DNA of 64,000 nt, from the NCBI GenBank assembly GCA_028274465.1, contig CM051456.1, positions 80,710,753 to 80,774,752 of the forward strand, written 5' to 3'. The translations under genes were made by a program, and so were the position numbers. Shown here in pieces: positions 21,519-32,909 of the stretch. Every line of letters starts with the position of its first letter. The first letter of the stretch is position 1. A model generated the notes under the pieces. The model was not told the origin of the DNA. It saw nothing but the letters and a program-made list of their open reading frames with translations, and did not search any database. The stretch is from Plantago ovata. Lineage: Eukaryota; Streptophyta; Magnoliopsida; Lamiales; Plantaginaceae.

Positions 21519-23672
21519 CTATCTCTTCTTTTTGCGGGTACTAGGCTTCCCCTTCATTGATCTCCTTTCCATGCCACGAACCTGTGAATAAGAAAGAATA
21601 TAGGCTGCAAGACCACAGTAGTGAGTAGTAATATCAGGCGGTTCAGGTGGATCAGGTATGGCTTGCAACACGTGTTGCTTGCCATCCACTTCGATAGTGC
21701 AAGTTCTTTGGTAAATATCCATCACGGAGCGTAGTTTGGTCAAGAATGTTTGCCCTAAGAGTATGACATCCCCCGTTCCAGGTGCAGACGCCGGCATAAC
21801 TACAAAATTGGTGTATATAGATGCTTCACCAATCTTGACCAACACATTTTTCACAACGCCCTCGGGTCTCATAAAGGATCCATCCGCCAGTTGCACAATA
21901 GCCCTTTGCTCAGATAGTTTTCCAATGTTGCTCTTTTCAAACACATTCAAAGGAATTATGTTTGAGTAGGATCCTGTGTCTAGTGTGGCACGGACATCTT
22001 CAAGCTCACCAATCCCTACCTTAACATCGAAACTTTTAGGGAGTGGTTCGGGATCCTCTTGCTCCTCATCACTTGTGTCAGAACCAAGGTCCTTCTCTTC
22101 ATCCTCAGCCTGTAGAAGTTCTTCCTTCATGCAACACTCGCACCTAACAATCTTCTGGATGGTGATTTCGTCAGGTACATCACCAGCCAATGTAATGACA
22201 TTCGACTTCACGATGCTGCTAGGCAGTTTGCCTTGTTCCCTACTTGCTCCTCGGTCGATCAACTCTTGCATCTTTTGATGGGCAAGCCTAGTGCTCTCTT
22301 CCAACCTATCAAGCCTTGCCCTAGTCTTCTCGGAATCTTCTTCATAACGTTTGAGAAAACTTTGTGTGTGATCGACCATCTTTTGCAAGTTCTCCATCAG
22401 TTGAGCCGACTTCGACTTCGGTGGCTCTTTCGGAGCGGGGTTTTCGCAGTGGTCATTACCATAGTTTAGCCTACTAAGGTCTTGGTTAGGTCCATAAGTT
22501 TGGTTAGCCGGTGCATATCCTTGATTGTTACGGTATCCTCTTCTCCAAAATCCACCTCGAGGATTCCTACCGTCTTGTCCGTAGCTAACTTCTTGAGTGC
22601 CAAACTCCGTAGAAAAGGCTTCTTCTTCGCCTCCTCGAGCCCAGTTACCATCATCATATGCCAGCTCCGATCTACACATATGAGCCCCATGCCCATAGTT
22701 CTTGCATATTCGGCATACTTCGTTCGAAACAGTTGTTCCGGTGGCGCTCTTGAGGACTTGCTTCAATTCGTTGGTAAAGCACTCGAATTGATCCCCATTC
22801 CCCCTATACATAGGGGCTTCTTGAGTCGGTGGAGCTTCAGGTCCACGTCTCCTAACCATTGCTCTTGGGTCCTTGAATTGCGAACCCTTAGCAAGCCTTT
22901 CGAAAACCGCCCAGACGGCTTCTGCGGTTTCCTCCCAAATATTGCCTCGGCATTGGAAATCCACCACTTGTTGGTTCTCGAAGGTTAGTCCATTGTAGAA
23001 GTGTTGGACTAGGTCGGAAAGTTCAAAACCATGGTGAGGGCACTTGTTCGTGAGATCTTGGAACCTCTCGAACGCGGTGTAGATGGTCTCATCATAGTCC
23101 TGTTTGAATCCATTGATCTGCGCCTTTAGCGCGGTAGTCAAGGTGTGAGGGAAGTATTTCTCCATGAAAGCTGAAAAAACCTTTTCCCAAGTGTCCAGCG
23201 AGACTGCTGGAAGAGAACTTAACCATGACTTGGCTCTGTCGCCAAGTCCCATAGCAAAAACCTTCATCCTCAACTCATCCGTTGTTATGTCAGCTCCGGG
23301 TCGTGGGAGTTGGTTGACGAAATCATCGATATCGTGCAAGTACCCCATCACATCCTCCCTTGATAAGCCATAGAACCTCGGAAGTTGTTGGAATGCGTGG
23401 TTCTTGATCTCCAGATCTCGGGTTGCAGATGAAAGAACAATCGCCGGTCCCCTCATACGATCCTTGGTGGGTTGAACCCATGCTTTCAGTGGTCTAGCTT
23501 CTGCCATTCCGTCGATTTCCTTGAAGAGACTGAGTAGAGATTCAGAGAAATCGGTTTCCTCTATTTCCTCTAGTGCGCGCCTTTCAAGTAGTCGTCTTCT
23601 TTGGTGGTAGACTCTGTCGATCTCAGCAATTGAATCAGCAAGCGGTGTTCCTGCAGAACGTGTATGCGGCAT
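21519..23672 (-). CDS. Athila-2 Gag-protease polyprotein
   Basis: One intact frame of about 717 codons from ATG 23672 (a second Met lies two codons upstream). Residues about 75-330 form an Athila-type Gag core (LEIKNHAFQQLPRFYG, MKVFAMGLGDRAKSWL, CPHHGFELSDLVQHFYNGL). A CCHC knuckle (CRICKNYGHGAHMC) lies near residue 318, then a Gly/Asn/Tyr-rich stretch, a coiled-coil-like segment (MENLQKMVDHTQSFLKRY), LIDRGASREQGKL, an acidic linker and an aspartic protease (VRATLDTGSYSNIIPLN, VQLADGS, GDVILLGQTFL). The protease active site reads DTG. No RT follows. It is the best preserved Athila coding region here and could supply Gag to relatives. Confidence 0.92.
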   Translation of the reverse strand: MPHTRSAGTPLADSIAEIDRVYHQRRRLLERRALEEIEETDFSESLLSLFKEIDGMAEARPLKAWVQPTKDRMRGPAIVLSSATRDLEIKNHAFQQLPRFYGLSREDVMGYLHDIDDFVNQLPRPGADITTDELRMKVFAMGLGDRAKSWLSSLPAVSLDTWEKVFSAFMEKYFPHTLTTALKAQINGFKQDYDETIYTAFERFQDLTNKCPHHGFELSDLVQHFYNGLTFENQQVVDFQCRGNIWEETAEAVWAVFERLAKGSQFKDPRAMVRRRGPEAPPTQEAPMYRGNGDQFECFTNELKQVLKSATGTTVSNEVCRICKNYGHGAHMCRSELAYDDGNWARGGEEEAFSTEFGTQEVSYGQDGRNPRGGFWRRGYRNNQGYAPANQTYGPNQDLSRLNYGNDHCENPAPKEPPKSKSAQLMENLQKMVDHTQSFLKRYEEDSEKTRARLDRLEESTRLAHQKMQELIDRGASREQGKLPSSIVKSNVITLAGDVPDEITIQKIVRCECCMKEELLQAEDEEKDLGSDTSDEEQEDPEPLPKSFDVKVGIGELEDVRATLDTGSYSNIIPLNVFEKSNIGKLSEQRAIVQLADGSFMRPEGVVKNVLVKIGEASIYTNFVVMPASAPGTGDVILLGQTFLTKLRSVMDIYQRTCTIEVDGKQHVLQAIPDPPEPPDITTHYCGLAAYILSYSQVRGMERRSMKGKPSTRKKKR

Positions 23673-23820
23673 ACACAATCTGAAACAGACTAGGAAAGGT
23701 GATTAGAAACAGACTAGGAAAGCAGTATCAGAGAGAGATTAAAAAGGAAAACTAAAACTAATAGAATTAGGAATCTAAAGCTGTAAATATAAACAAATTA
23801 AACAGAAAAAAGGAGTACAG

Positions 23821-23838
23821 TCCCCGGCAACGGCGCCA
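23821..23838 (-). other. Athila-2 primer binding site (tRNA-Asp type)
   Basis: Sense sequence TGGCGCCGTTGCCGGGGA lies three bases inside the 5' LTR end. This exact site is the one reported for Athila elements, complementary to the 3' end of tRNA-Asp. Confidence 0.85.
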
Positions 23839-23841
23839 ATT

Positions 23842-25112
23842 TGATGAACGTGCGGATGTCGTGCTCCGAATTCAAGCAAATAAATTTGTTATTAAGCCAA
23901 AGGCAATCCACAACTACAACGAAAACCGTAGTGTAGCAGTAGAATGACTCGAGTGTCGTTCTCTCAGGACTATAACCAGCTTTATCTATTTAACAAGAGA
24001 ATATAAACAACAGATAGATAGCAAAATGGGGTTTCTAGCAGATAATGGAGATTGGTGATAGTATGGTCCTTCTTAACATAACGGGTCGATAATCATGCAT
24101 AAATTCCTCGGTCTTGCATAGAGATCTTTGAATCAATCTAGTGTCATGTTGCAAATATTAAGCACTACGAAGATAATTGGTCTGACAAGTCAATCACGAT
24201 TGTCCTAATGTGTTCCGTAATTATTCAACACTAAGAAGATAATTGGTCTGATGGTTGACAAGTGTCCAATTGTGCATAATAATTAATACAACATACGAGA
24301 ATTTTGGTTGCAACTGATCAACGAAATAAAGCAATGACACGGAGTATAATGCGCGATATAGCCATTAGCATGATTTTCTTCCCTTCGCTAAGAATTCACA
24401 TACTACCACCAACGATAAGTTTAGCTACTCATAATAGGCATGCAATCAACAGAAATCATAGAAGAAAACATATTGAAAGATATATAAAATAAGTAGATTA
24501 AACTGTAAGATACAAGTTACCGAAGGTTGTCAATCTCCGAAGAATTGCGATCCTACGAGCTCCAATCCGCTATGAAAAAGTATCCCCTAAGTTACAGAAC
24601 TCCCAGGACAGGCCCCGGGAAGTTCCTACCTAAAACTATAGAGAGAGGTGAGAAAGTAGGTCTGGAAAGATATGATTTTCGGAGAAAAACTGAGCACTAT
24701 ATATAGGCCCCGAAAAACTACGGGGCGATTCGCCTCAGCATGCGGCGGTTCTCCCCCGGGCTTTTCTCGCGGAATTCCGCGTTTTCGACGCGTTTTTGGA
24801 TTTCTTCACCTTTTCGGACTCGGTTTATGACTTCTAGTAGCCTTCTAACCTCCAGATTCGCCCCCTAGACTTCAAATCCTATCCGGAAACCTTCAGATAC
24901 TCCAAATAGGCTTCTGGAACACCAATTCCTTGTCAACTTCAATATAATTGCCCGGAAATCTTCGAATTTCAACCAAAACCTGTAAAATAAAATCTAAAGG
25001 GAAACGTGACACTATTCTAATAAAATGTACTAAAATATAGCTAAATTAGCATAGAGGATAGCTAAAATAGGTGAAAAAGACTCGAATGAAAGTGTAAAAT
25101 TCACATTCATCA
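23842..25112 (-). repeat. Athila-2 5' LTR
   Basis: Direct repeat of 16860-18136. TATATATA at 24698-24705 with GGGGCGATTCGCCTC 16 nt upstream in sense (24722-24736). Its outer end CATTCATCA is followed by the GTGCT duplication. Confidence 0.93.
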
Positions 25113-26378
25113 GTGCTCCTTCATACCAATTGTTCCCATAGCTGAGACGACTTCTATCTTGATTAGGCCCATAGGCATTTTGATCCGGGTTGTGAAGATA
25201 ACCACGGTTGCCTTGATTCTGGTACCCACCTCGGGGCCCACGGTTTTGTGGCTTCACATTGCCATATCCTTGCCCGTAGTTCACATCTCCAACTACTTGC
25301 TCTCCCTCAGCGGCATACACTTCTTGACGGACATCATTCGTGATATATTGCTCTCTAGCAAATTCAGACCGGCATAAATAGGCCGGGTGCCCATAGTTCT
25401 TGCACACACCACAAACTTCCGTAGAAGGAGAAGGAACGCTTTGCCTCAAAGCTTGCTTCACTTCATGGGCGAACCCATCGAAGGCATTTTGTTCTACCAC
25501 TACCTTGGCCTCACCTCTTTGCTCCCTTTGGAGCACACGAGCCCTCACATTCCAGTTTTGGGAATTCCGGTACATCATGTCCAGCTTCACTTGAGCTTGA
25601 GAAGGAAGCAACTCCCCCATACTACCTCCACAAATACTATCCACCTGATATTGAATCTCGGGATGTAAACCATTGTAAAAGAATTGGAGAAGCTGACCTT
25701 TATCATACCCGTTATGTGGGCATCGATGATGCAACCCCATGAATCGATCATAGGCCTCGTGGAAAGGCTCATCATACCTCTGCTCGAAGGAGCTAATTTG
25801 GCTCTTCATAGCCATTGTCTTGGAAGCGGGGTAGTAACGCTCCATGAACTTATCAAAGCAAAGGTCCCATGTTGTTAAAGACCCGGCCTCCAAAGTATTA
25901 AGCCAAGCCTTTGCACGATCACCTAGCCCCATAGAAAAGACCTTCATGCGGAGATCGTCATCCGTAACACCAGCTCCTGGTCGCCCAAGATGGAGAACAA
26001 AATTCTCGAGCTCATTCAAGTACCCAATCATGTCCTCATTCGCCATCCCATAAAATTGGGAAGTTGTTGGAACATGTGATTCTTGATCTCCAAGTTCCTG
26101 GTGGCATCATTGAGGACAATTGTTGGTCCTCTAGCCCCAACCGTAGGCTTAGTAAGTGTACGTATGGGCCGCTCCGCCATTTCACCTTCCAAGTAAACAG
26201 ATTCAAGAATTGGCTCCAAAAGATAAGAAGAAGACTCTTCCCGAATACCAGAAGTGGAAGCTCTAGATGCTACTCCTTCAAACTCGAGATTCAAATTCCT
26301 CCTTCTCCTTTGAAACAAACGATCGATCTCGTCTACAAAAGGTTCAATAATAGGTCCACCCGTTCGGTTTCTAGGCAT
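25113..26378 (-). pseudogene. Athila-1 Gag N-terminal part (one frameshift)
   Basis: ATG at 26378 (MPRNRTGG) opens a frame to about 26046, where a one-base frameshift moves reading to the frame ending at 25113. It contains LEIKNHMFQQLPNF, MKVFSMGLGDRAKAWL, CPHNGYDKGQLLQFFYNGL and a CCHC knuckle CGVCKNYGHPAYLC, collinear with Athila-2 Gag at moderate identity. The Athila-2 insertion splits it after WYEGA; the frame continues at 16859. A GTGAGT directly upstream of the ATG is noted but not interpreted. Confidence 0.85.
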
Positions 26379-26502
26379 GCACTCACCTGAAATACAAGAT
26401 AGTGAGTATCTCAAGCAAAAAGAAACAAAAACAGAAATGAGACAAAGAAGAGATGTTGGCTGAAAAAAAACCAAAACAAAAACACCAACCAAAGGAGTTA
26501 AG

Positions 26503-26520
26503 TACCCGGCAACGGCGCCA
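26503..26520 (-). other. Athila-1 primer binding site
   Basis: Sense TGGCGCCGTTGCCGGGTA, one base different from the Athila-2 site, three bases inside the 5' LTR. Confidence 0.8.
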
Positions 26521-26523
26521 AAT

Positions 26524-27926
26524 TGATGATGTCGTTTTTCACCAATTAAATTTGTTTAAAAGCCTAAGAACACTTATCACTACACAAACTAGAGTGCAAT
26601 GGCAAGTTGTCCCCGAGTGTCGTTCTCTCGGGACCTAACGTGGCTTTGCTTGAGGTTTTTGCTAGTAATTTCAGTCAACGAGTTCAAATGTTTATAGAAT
26701 CGTTTTTCTTTGAACAAAGCAACGAGAAATCAGATTGCTGTAATCAAGTTTGGAAAACGGTTGGTGGTAGAAATCGAATACACATGCATGGGTTACGAAT
26801 ATGCTCACAAGTTCAGTGCGTAAAACCTTCGATCAAGTCTGCTAAGCAACTCGTCTAGGTAACTTTCAAGACACACATCATAAAAGACCACTATCAATAC
26901 TTTAGAGGTGCTTGTCACTAACACCATTTATCTAGCATGCTGCAAATCTCTAACATACAATCCTATAGCTTTCATTGACCAAGAGTTTGTCACTATACTC
27001 AATTCGAATATATTTTATAGGAAACTAAGAATCATATGAAGGAATTTGCAGCAAGATTGAATCACAATCTCATGTAAGCATAAACATCACCCATAGCATG
27101 CATATTCTACATTCTACCACCAACACAAAAGATTTAGCTACTCATATTCATCAACATAGACATCAATTCATATGAATAATAATCAGAATACATCATATCA
27201 AACTACAAGACAAGAGAGTGATACAAGTTACCACCAAAGCTGTCACTAATCGGTGGAAAGCAAAGAAAACCTCTCCGTAGATGATTACAAAGGATGAATT
27301 CCAATCAAAATCTTGAATCCCAAGCTAAAATACAATGTAATCTGAGTTTTCTCTGTGTTTTGGGGCTTACGAGCTCTCCAAAACGAAGTTACAGTTCAAA
27401 AGATATTCAAAAAATGACTGAAGATCAGATCTAAGAAGGAAAATCCGAAAACGTAACCGCTGCCAAGCGGACCGCTTGGAGAAGCCAAGCGGAGCGCTTG
27501 GCAAGCGAAGCGCTTTGGAACTCCAAGCGCTTCGCTTGGATTCTGTGCCAAAGCTCCTGGAAAATGAAGTGGAGCGCTTCACTATTCCAGGCGCTTAGCT
27601 TGGCTCCTGGGCAGATTTTTGTCTTCAAACTCAATCTTTTTGCCCTCGCATGGCCCTCGGGTGCCTTGGACTCATCCTTCTCGATGCTTATTGATGCTCA
27701 AACACTTACGAACAAGCCACGGAGATTGGGGAACTTCAACGGGGCCATCTTTTCCATCAAAAAGGCTCGTTTTTAGCTCCAAAAGCGCCGTTTCGTACCT
27801 AAGTGCCTGAAAATGCAGAAAACACAAAACGTGACACTATTCTACAAAACTAACCAAAAAAAAGGCTAGAAGATAGCAAAAGAAGGTAAAAAATACAAGA
27901 TGAACGCGTCAAAAATACGTTCATCA
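26524..27926 (-). repeat. Athila-1 5' LTR
   Basis: Direct repeat of 10258-11668, with the palindrome cluster at about 27463-27603. It lacks the 7-bp GACTTGG segment present near 11098 in the 3' LTR. Confidence 0.93.
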
Positions 27927-27931
27927 TCCTT

Positions 27932-28738
27932 TCCCAAGAGGCACGGGACAAAAGAAGTTCATCATCGTTGCGGTCGAATACTTTAGCAAGTGGGCGGAAG
28001 TTGAGGCAGTATCTACCATCACTGAACAAAAAGTGATGAACTTCGTATGGAGGAACATCGTGTGTCAATTTGGCTTGCCGAGAGTCCTCATCTCGGATAA
28101 TGGTGCTCAATTTTGTGGCCAAAGATTCAATGAATGGTGCAATGAAATGAAGATTGAGAGGAGGTATACCTCTGTAGGACATCCTCAATCCAATGGGCAA
28201 ACAGAAGCCGTCAACAAAATCCTCGTCAACAACTTGCAGAAGAGGTTTGCCACCAACAAGGACTGGGTCGACGAGCTTGATGGAGTGGTATGGGCATACC
28301 GCACTACTTCAAAAACAGCTACAAGAGAGACTCCCTTCTCGCTAGTTTATGGGTCCGAGGCGGTCATACCAGCAGAAGTAGCGGTAGAAACCCTCAGAAT
28401 CCAAAGGTATCAACCCGAGGACAATCATACAGAGAGGCTCTTCGACCTGGAGACGGTTAGTGAAGCGAGGACCAATGCCTTGGCTAACATCCTCAGATAT
28501 CAAGCACTGATCGCAAAGACCTACAACAAAGGCGTGAGAGAGAGACTTCCAAGTAGGAGACCTAGTACTCCGAAGAGCAGACATCCTGGGCAAAGTTGGG
28601 AAGATGCAACCCAATTGGGAAGGCCCCTACAAGATAATTGAAGCAAGGTCCAATGGAAGTTATCGGCTCCAAGACATGGAGGGAAGAGTATTGAAGAACC
28701 CTTGGAATACTTCCAACCTCCAAAGATTCTACGCGTAA
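27932..28738 (+). pseudogene. Tat integrase, catalytic core and C-terminus (one frameshift)
   Basis: Continues the integrase frame cut at 10257. The second catalytic Asp is in LISDNGAQF and the Glu in SNGQTEAVNK, so with the Asp at 10230-10257 the DDE triad is complete. A frameshift near 28541 moves reading to a second frame with the C-terminal fold (FQVGDLVLRR, WEGPYKI, NLQRFYA) ending at TAA 28736-28738. Apart from the insertion and this shift the domain is well preserved. Confidence 0.88.
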
Positions 28739-29572
28739 GTGGTTTGATGAACAAGCTTTTTGAAAGAACTCCTGTGAAAGGCCCGAAGATCGAGAAGGAT
28801 TCCTCACAAGTTTGTGGGAGAGGTACCTCATGTTTTGGTTAAGAAAAGGTTGTAAGAAAGCTAGCCGCGAAGCCCCCATTGTAATTGCATTTCCGACAAA
28901 TCAATACAATGTCTATGTTTCAACAGAAAATGTTCAAGTATAGAACTACTATACTAAAAAAAAAAAAAAATAATGCTACTCGATCAAGAGAGCTTACTCG
29001 ATCTACGTAAAAGCTATTCGATTTCCATGATTAAGGGGAACCCTCCCTGCTCTCTTATCTCTAAAAGAGAATTAATCATGAAGCCATTTAAGAAGGTAAA
29101 AGCGAGGAGCAGAATGAAATCGAGGAGGATGAGCCCGATTCTCTCTAACTCAACACTTAGAATTTTTTCTAAGTTCAACACTTAGAATTTTTTCTTAATT
29201 GTCAAGACAATCGAGAAGCGCAAAAACTACTTTGGTAACTCGAGGAGTTTAGTTCGAAGTACTCATAGCAAAGAACTTTGGTTCTCGATTCTAACTTATA
29301 CATGTTTAACTACTCCATCCAAGTTATACATCATAACAAAAATTGGAGTTAGTAAAAAACAAAAGTATAGGAAGGAAATCGAAGAGCAACAAATTTTATT
29401 GAGGAAAGAAAAGCGAAGAGACAACAGTAGATAAACATATATTACAAAGTGATGTGTTTCGAGGAGCGCCACAAAGGGCCGAATGAAAATTGTTTGAAGA
29501 AAAATGCAAGTACGGAAATGGAAAAATTACAACATTCCCGAGCATACTCGGTCTTCAGGAGGCTCCCCGATC
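28739..29572 (+). other. Tat integrase-to-antisense-gene spacer
   Basis: AT-rich, with an A14 run at about 28957-28970 and repeated TTCAACACTTAGAATTTTTTCT near 29148-29195. No supported ORF on either strand. It contains the 3' ends of two convergent units: sense gag-pol (left) and the antisense gene (right). Confidence 0.5.
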
Positions 29573-32500
29573 CTAGCGAGTTCGGCTATCGGTGAAGTCA
29601 GTGACCGGGGTGCTCGCGCTTGTAGCTCCTCGCGCAGGGCTAAGCAGCTCATGAATCTCTGCATTGTCTCGCTCCTGAGCTTGAGACTCTTTGATGGCCT
29701 TCTCATACATGACCAGCTCAGGCTCGACGAAGTCAGCTGCTCGCCCTATGACCGGGTCACTCACCTTCACCCAAGCAGCGTTCCGAAGAGCCGCCTTCTC
29801 GAACGGGTAGAGGATCCCGCTCCTTAAGCACTCGGGCACCCAGGCGGGGAGGTAAGCTGGTTTGCTAGGGTATGGAACTTCTGGGTCGGTCACCAGCTCA
29901 CCAAACTCGCACGCCTCGTGCATCTCCTCGGTGATTTCCTTGTCGGGATAAGGAGTCAGGTCTTCGCGCCTTCCGGGATGCAGGTCCTCGCGGTCATCAG
30001 GATCGAAGTCAGCAGGGAGCAAGTTAACCCTCTTCAGTTGGCCAACACATGAGAAGAAGCCCTCCTCGCGAGACGCCACTTGCACGTCTCTTTGGGCCAT
30101 CTTGTAAGTAGCAGAGGCCATGAAGTCGCGAGCAGCGGCAACTCGGCTACCCTTCAGAAAAGAATGGATGCTTGCCTTAAACTTTTCCATGCAAATGGAT
30201 AAAGTGGCATAGGCACCCTTATAGCCTTTGGTCCTCGCCTTTTCTTTGGACAACTCCTTCTCGAGCTCATCCACTTTGGCCCGTAGCTTCCCGGTCTCGG
30301 CCTCCGAGATCTTCACTTTGGCCTCTGAAGCAGCAAGCTTCTTTTCGAGGTCCTCGATCACGACCCCCACATCAGCGCGATCGGCAGCAACTTGGCCATA
30401 GGCCTCCTTCAAGTTCTCGAGCTACAAAAGGATTACACAGTTAGCGAGGAGGAAAAATTTTATACTTGGAAAATTGTACAACAAAAGAAATGAAGGAATG
30501 TACCTGAAGCGAGCACATGCTCAACTCGTGTGCCCGGTCGAGGTCGCTCATCTGAATGAGCCGCTTCACTTCATCACCAGAAGCGGCCACCTTACCCTTC
30601 TTTCGGGCAGGTTCATTGTTTCCCCCAAGAGTGAGCTTCCTCGCGCCCTTCTTGGCCACCGGCTTCTCGGGCCTCTTCTCGGCCTCAATGGTATTGAGCG
30701 CCTCTTCCTCGGCCTCTTTGGCCTCCTTAGCCTTCTTCGCTGCCGCCTCCTCCTCGGCCCTCTTTATTGCCTCCACGGGGTTCTCCCTTGTCTCGAGCCC
30801 CTCTTGCACCAAAGCATCCCGATGATGAGCGGCGTTCCGGGGAGGGGTCAAGTTGAGAGAACCGAGGATCTTGGTCTCCTTATTCGCTAGCCTTTGCTTC
30901 CTCCTTCGCTCCTCCTTTGCGGCAAGAGTCTTCGACATTATCCACTGGAACCAATAGGCTGCAAATTAAAAGCACAAGTTAGTACGATCGAGGAGCATAA
31001 GAATCGAAGAGGAAAGGAAAAAAAAAGCGAGAACATACTACAAACAAGCAATACAAGAAAAGAAAAACATACAAGTAAAAAGCTATTTTTTCTAGCTTAC
31101 CGAAGAGGACTTTCTTTGTATATCGGTTCCCGATATAGCCCGTGTACGAGTAGGGCGAGAGGCCCGCCAAGAACGGGAGTGGCTGGAGGACTAATCCCCA
31201 GTAGAAGTACTTCTCGAGATGGGGTCCCCGATTTTGCTCCTCGAGCTCCAAGACCCAAGGATCGGATTCCTCGGGCAGGGGATGCTTATCGGCGATCTTT
31301 CCCCTAAACATCAACTTCGGTACTCCCCACTCCGCCTCCTCCTCGCTCATGTTAGGCAACCTCTTCTTCTTGATGTAGATGTACCTGTGAAACCACTTGT
31401 AACCCGAGGAGCTAGGAGCGTCCATGATGAAACCTAGTCCTGGTCGCGCATTAAAGTAATAGAAGTACTTGTTCGCGGAGCTCATCGAGACTCGGAACAG
31501 TTGGTTGAAGTTGTGAAAGTTCAGCTCGATCCCTCTCTTCATGCAAAAGACTCCAAAGCAGACCAAAGACCCGAAGGCACTCGGCACTAGTTGCCAAGGA
31601 GCAATCCCCAAAGTATTGAATATGTCACGGAAAGCATCACAGAAGGGAAGTATCCATCCTCGATCCAGGCTTAGACAGTGAACGACCATATACCCAGGCG
31701 GAGCGTTGTAAAAGGTCTGGTCGTCCTTGGGCACGAGGATGTCGAACTTACTCTCAGGAAGAGTATACTTCCATCTTAGAGTAGCAACCTCCTCGACCTT
31801 AACAGTTGAAGCGGTGGTCGGGATGATACCATCCTCGTTCTTCTCACCCTGCGGATCGGGGAGATCTACCGTGCGAGCACTCTTGGTAAACTTCTTTTCA
31901 GCAGCCTTGGTGGACTTAGGCTCAGGTTCCTCGACAGCCTTGGCCTTTTTATTCTTGCCAGAGCGAGAGCGCTTGCTCGCTCTCTTTTTTGCCTTCTTGG
32001 CATCAGCTGCTAGCTGTGCAAGGTGCATATTGTATTCCTACTCCTCGAGCGGATGGGGTGCTCGAGTCTCACTGGGAAAGGAAAAGTCAATGGTTGTAGG
32101 GTCTATCGAATGATAGCTGGTCTCCTCCTCGCGCGCGAATCTGTCCGCATCTCTGATCGCTTCTCTTTGCACCTCCGAGAAGGAAGGAGACATAGTGTTC
32201 GGACCAGCTTCATCCCGGTTAGCATCTCCGATTGCCAAGGGAACCTCCTCCTCCTCATCGGTAACAACGGCCCTCCTAGTAGTTTGAGGGGGGAACCTAA
32301 CCCTCTTCGGCGGTGGACTAGTTCGAGGAGAGGTAGCATCATCATCCTCGTCGCTCTCCTCATCAGTCTCATCGCTATCTATGATCTGCACTGGAATCGA
32401 GCCCTTTCCTCGTTGGACCGAGTGCTCACCTTCCTCGTAAAGCGACAAAGCTAACTCCGGCCTCTCAGTGTCGTCCATGTCCTCGATCCTGATCTCAGTA

Positions 32501-32908
32501 GGAGGGACCACATTAACCGCCCCGTAGTTGCGACCATGTACTTGGGCGGCGCGAGTGATCAGCTCCGCGGACACCCCAGGGTTTGAAGGACCACCTTCCG
32601 CCTCGGTCCGATCGTCGATGAAGTCATCATCTTCAGTCCGACGCCTCTTGCGGCTCACCAGCTGATACAGATCCTCCTCGCTCTCTGTATCTTCACCTTC
32701 CTCACCGGCATTAGCATCGCCGCCTTCTTCACCTTCAGCTGCCTCCTCCTCGCCACCATGCTCAACTTGGGGCTCCTCGACAGCTTGCTCCATCGTATCG
32801 TCTAGAAAAAGTTGCCGATACGTCTGACGTATCAGGCGACGTAGTATGGTCGCTCCCATACTCTCCGGCGGCCGACTGGTTCTGACTGTCGTCGCTCCTC
32901 TCGGACAT
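29573..32908 (-). CDS. Antisense spliced gene of the Tat element (gypsy-type 'transposase' domain, coiled coil)
   Basis: Three coding exons on the minus strand: 32859 (ATG; a different-frame ATG sits at 32908) to 31101, 30958 to 30504, 30421 to 29573. Introns 31100-30959 (CG/GTAAGC ... TTGCAG) and 30503-30422 (CAG/GTACAT ... TTGTAG) have consensus ends. Exon phases match and the summed length is divisible by three (about 1020 codons). One in-frame TAG lies at 32038-32040. Order: acidic Glu/Asp-rich N-terminus with a KRRR cluster; a Ser/Lys-rich stretch; a domain near 31730-31430 (PPGYMVVHCLSL, LGIAPWQLVPSA, KYFYYFNARPG) that I recognise as like the Pfam 'putative gypsy type transposon' family; a Lys/Glu-rich stretch; a long coiled coil (VIEDLEKKLAASEAKV). 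Antisense ORFs before the 3' LTR are known in Tat elements; their role is unknown. Confidence 0.8.
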
Positions 32909-32909
32909 C

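Larger units (their letters stand above)
16860..25112 (-). mobile_element. Athila-2: non-autonomous Athila-like element
   Basis: LTRs at 23842-25112 (5') and 16860-18136 (3'), termini TGATGAACG...TTCATCA, flanked by GTGCT (16855-16859, 25113-25117) within the Athila-1 gag-protease ORF. Sense order: LTR, PBS, intact gag-protease, palindrome, predicted intron, short ORF, hairpin/PPT region, LTR. RT, RNase H and integrase are absent. LTRs differ at about 25 positions in some 1250 bp (2%, by eye), more than those of its host Athila-1. The 3' LTR also has a local roughly 30-bp duplication replacing its normal sequence near 17520-17550. Confidence 0.93.
10258..27926 (-). mobile_element. Athila-1: non-autonomous Athila-like element (17.7 kb with nested Athila-2)
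   Basis: LTRs at 26524-27926 (5') and 10258-11668 (3'), termini TGATGA...TCATCA, flanked by TCCTT (10253-10257, 27927-27931). Sense order on the minus strand: LTR, tRNA-Asp-type PBS, gag-protease (split by Athila-2), palindrome cluster, predicted intron, extra ORF, second palindrome cluster, hairpin/PPT region, LTR. No RT, RNase H or integrase is found between protease and extra ORF, so it needs pol in trans. LTRs differ by about 12 substitutions in 1403 bp plus a 7-bp indel (by eye). Without Athila-2 the length is about 9.4 kb. Confidence 0.92.

Noticed and set aside
30474-30890. Plus-strand ORFs opposite the antisense gene (30474-30890, 31219-32113)
   Set aside because: Shadow frames of a GC-rich, Glu/Lys-rich coding region on the minus strand.
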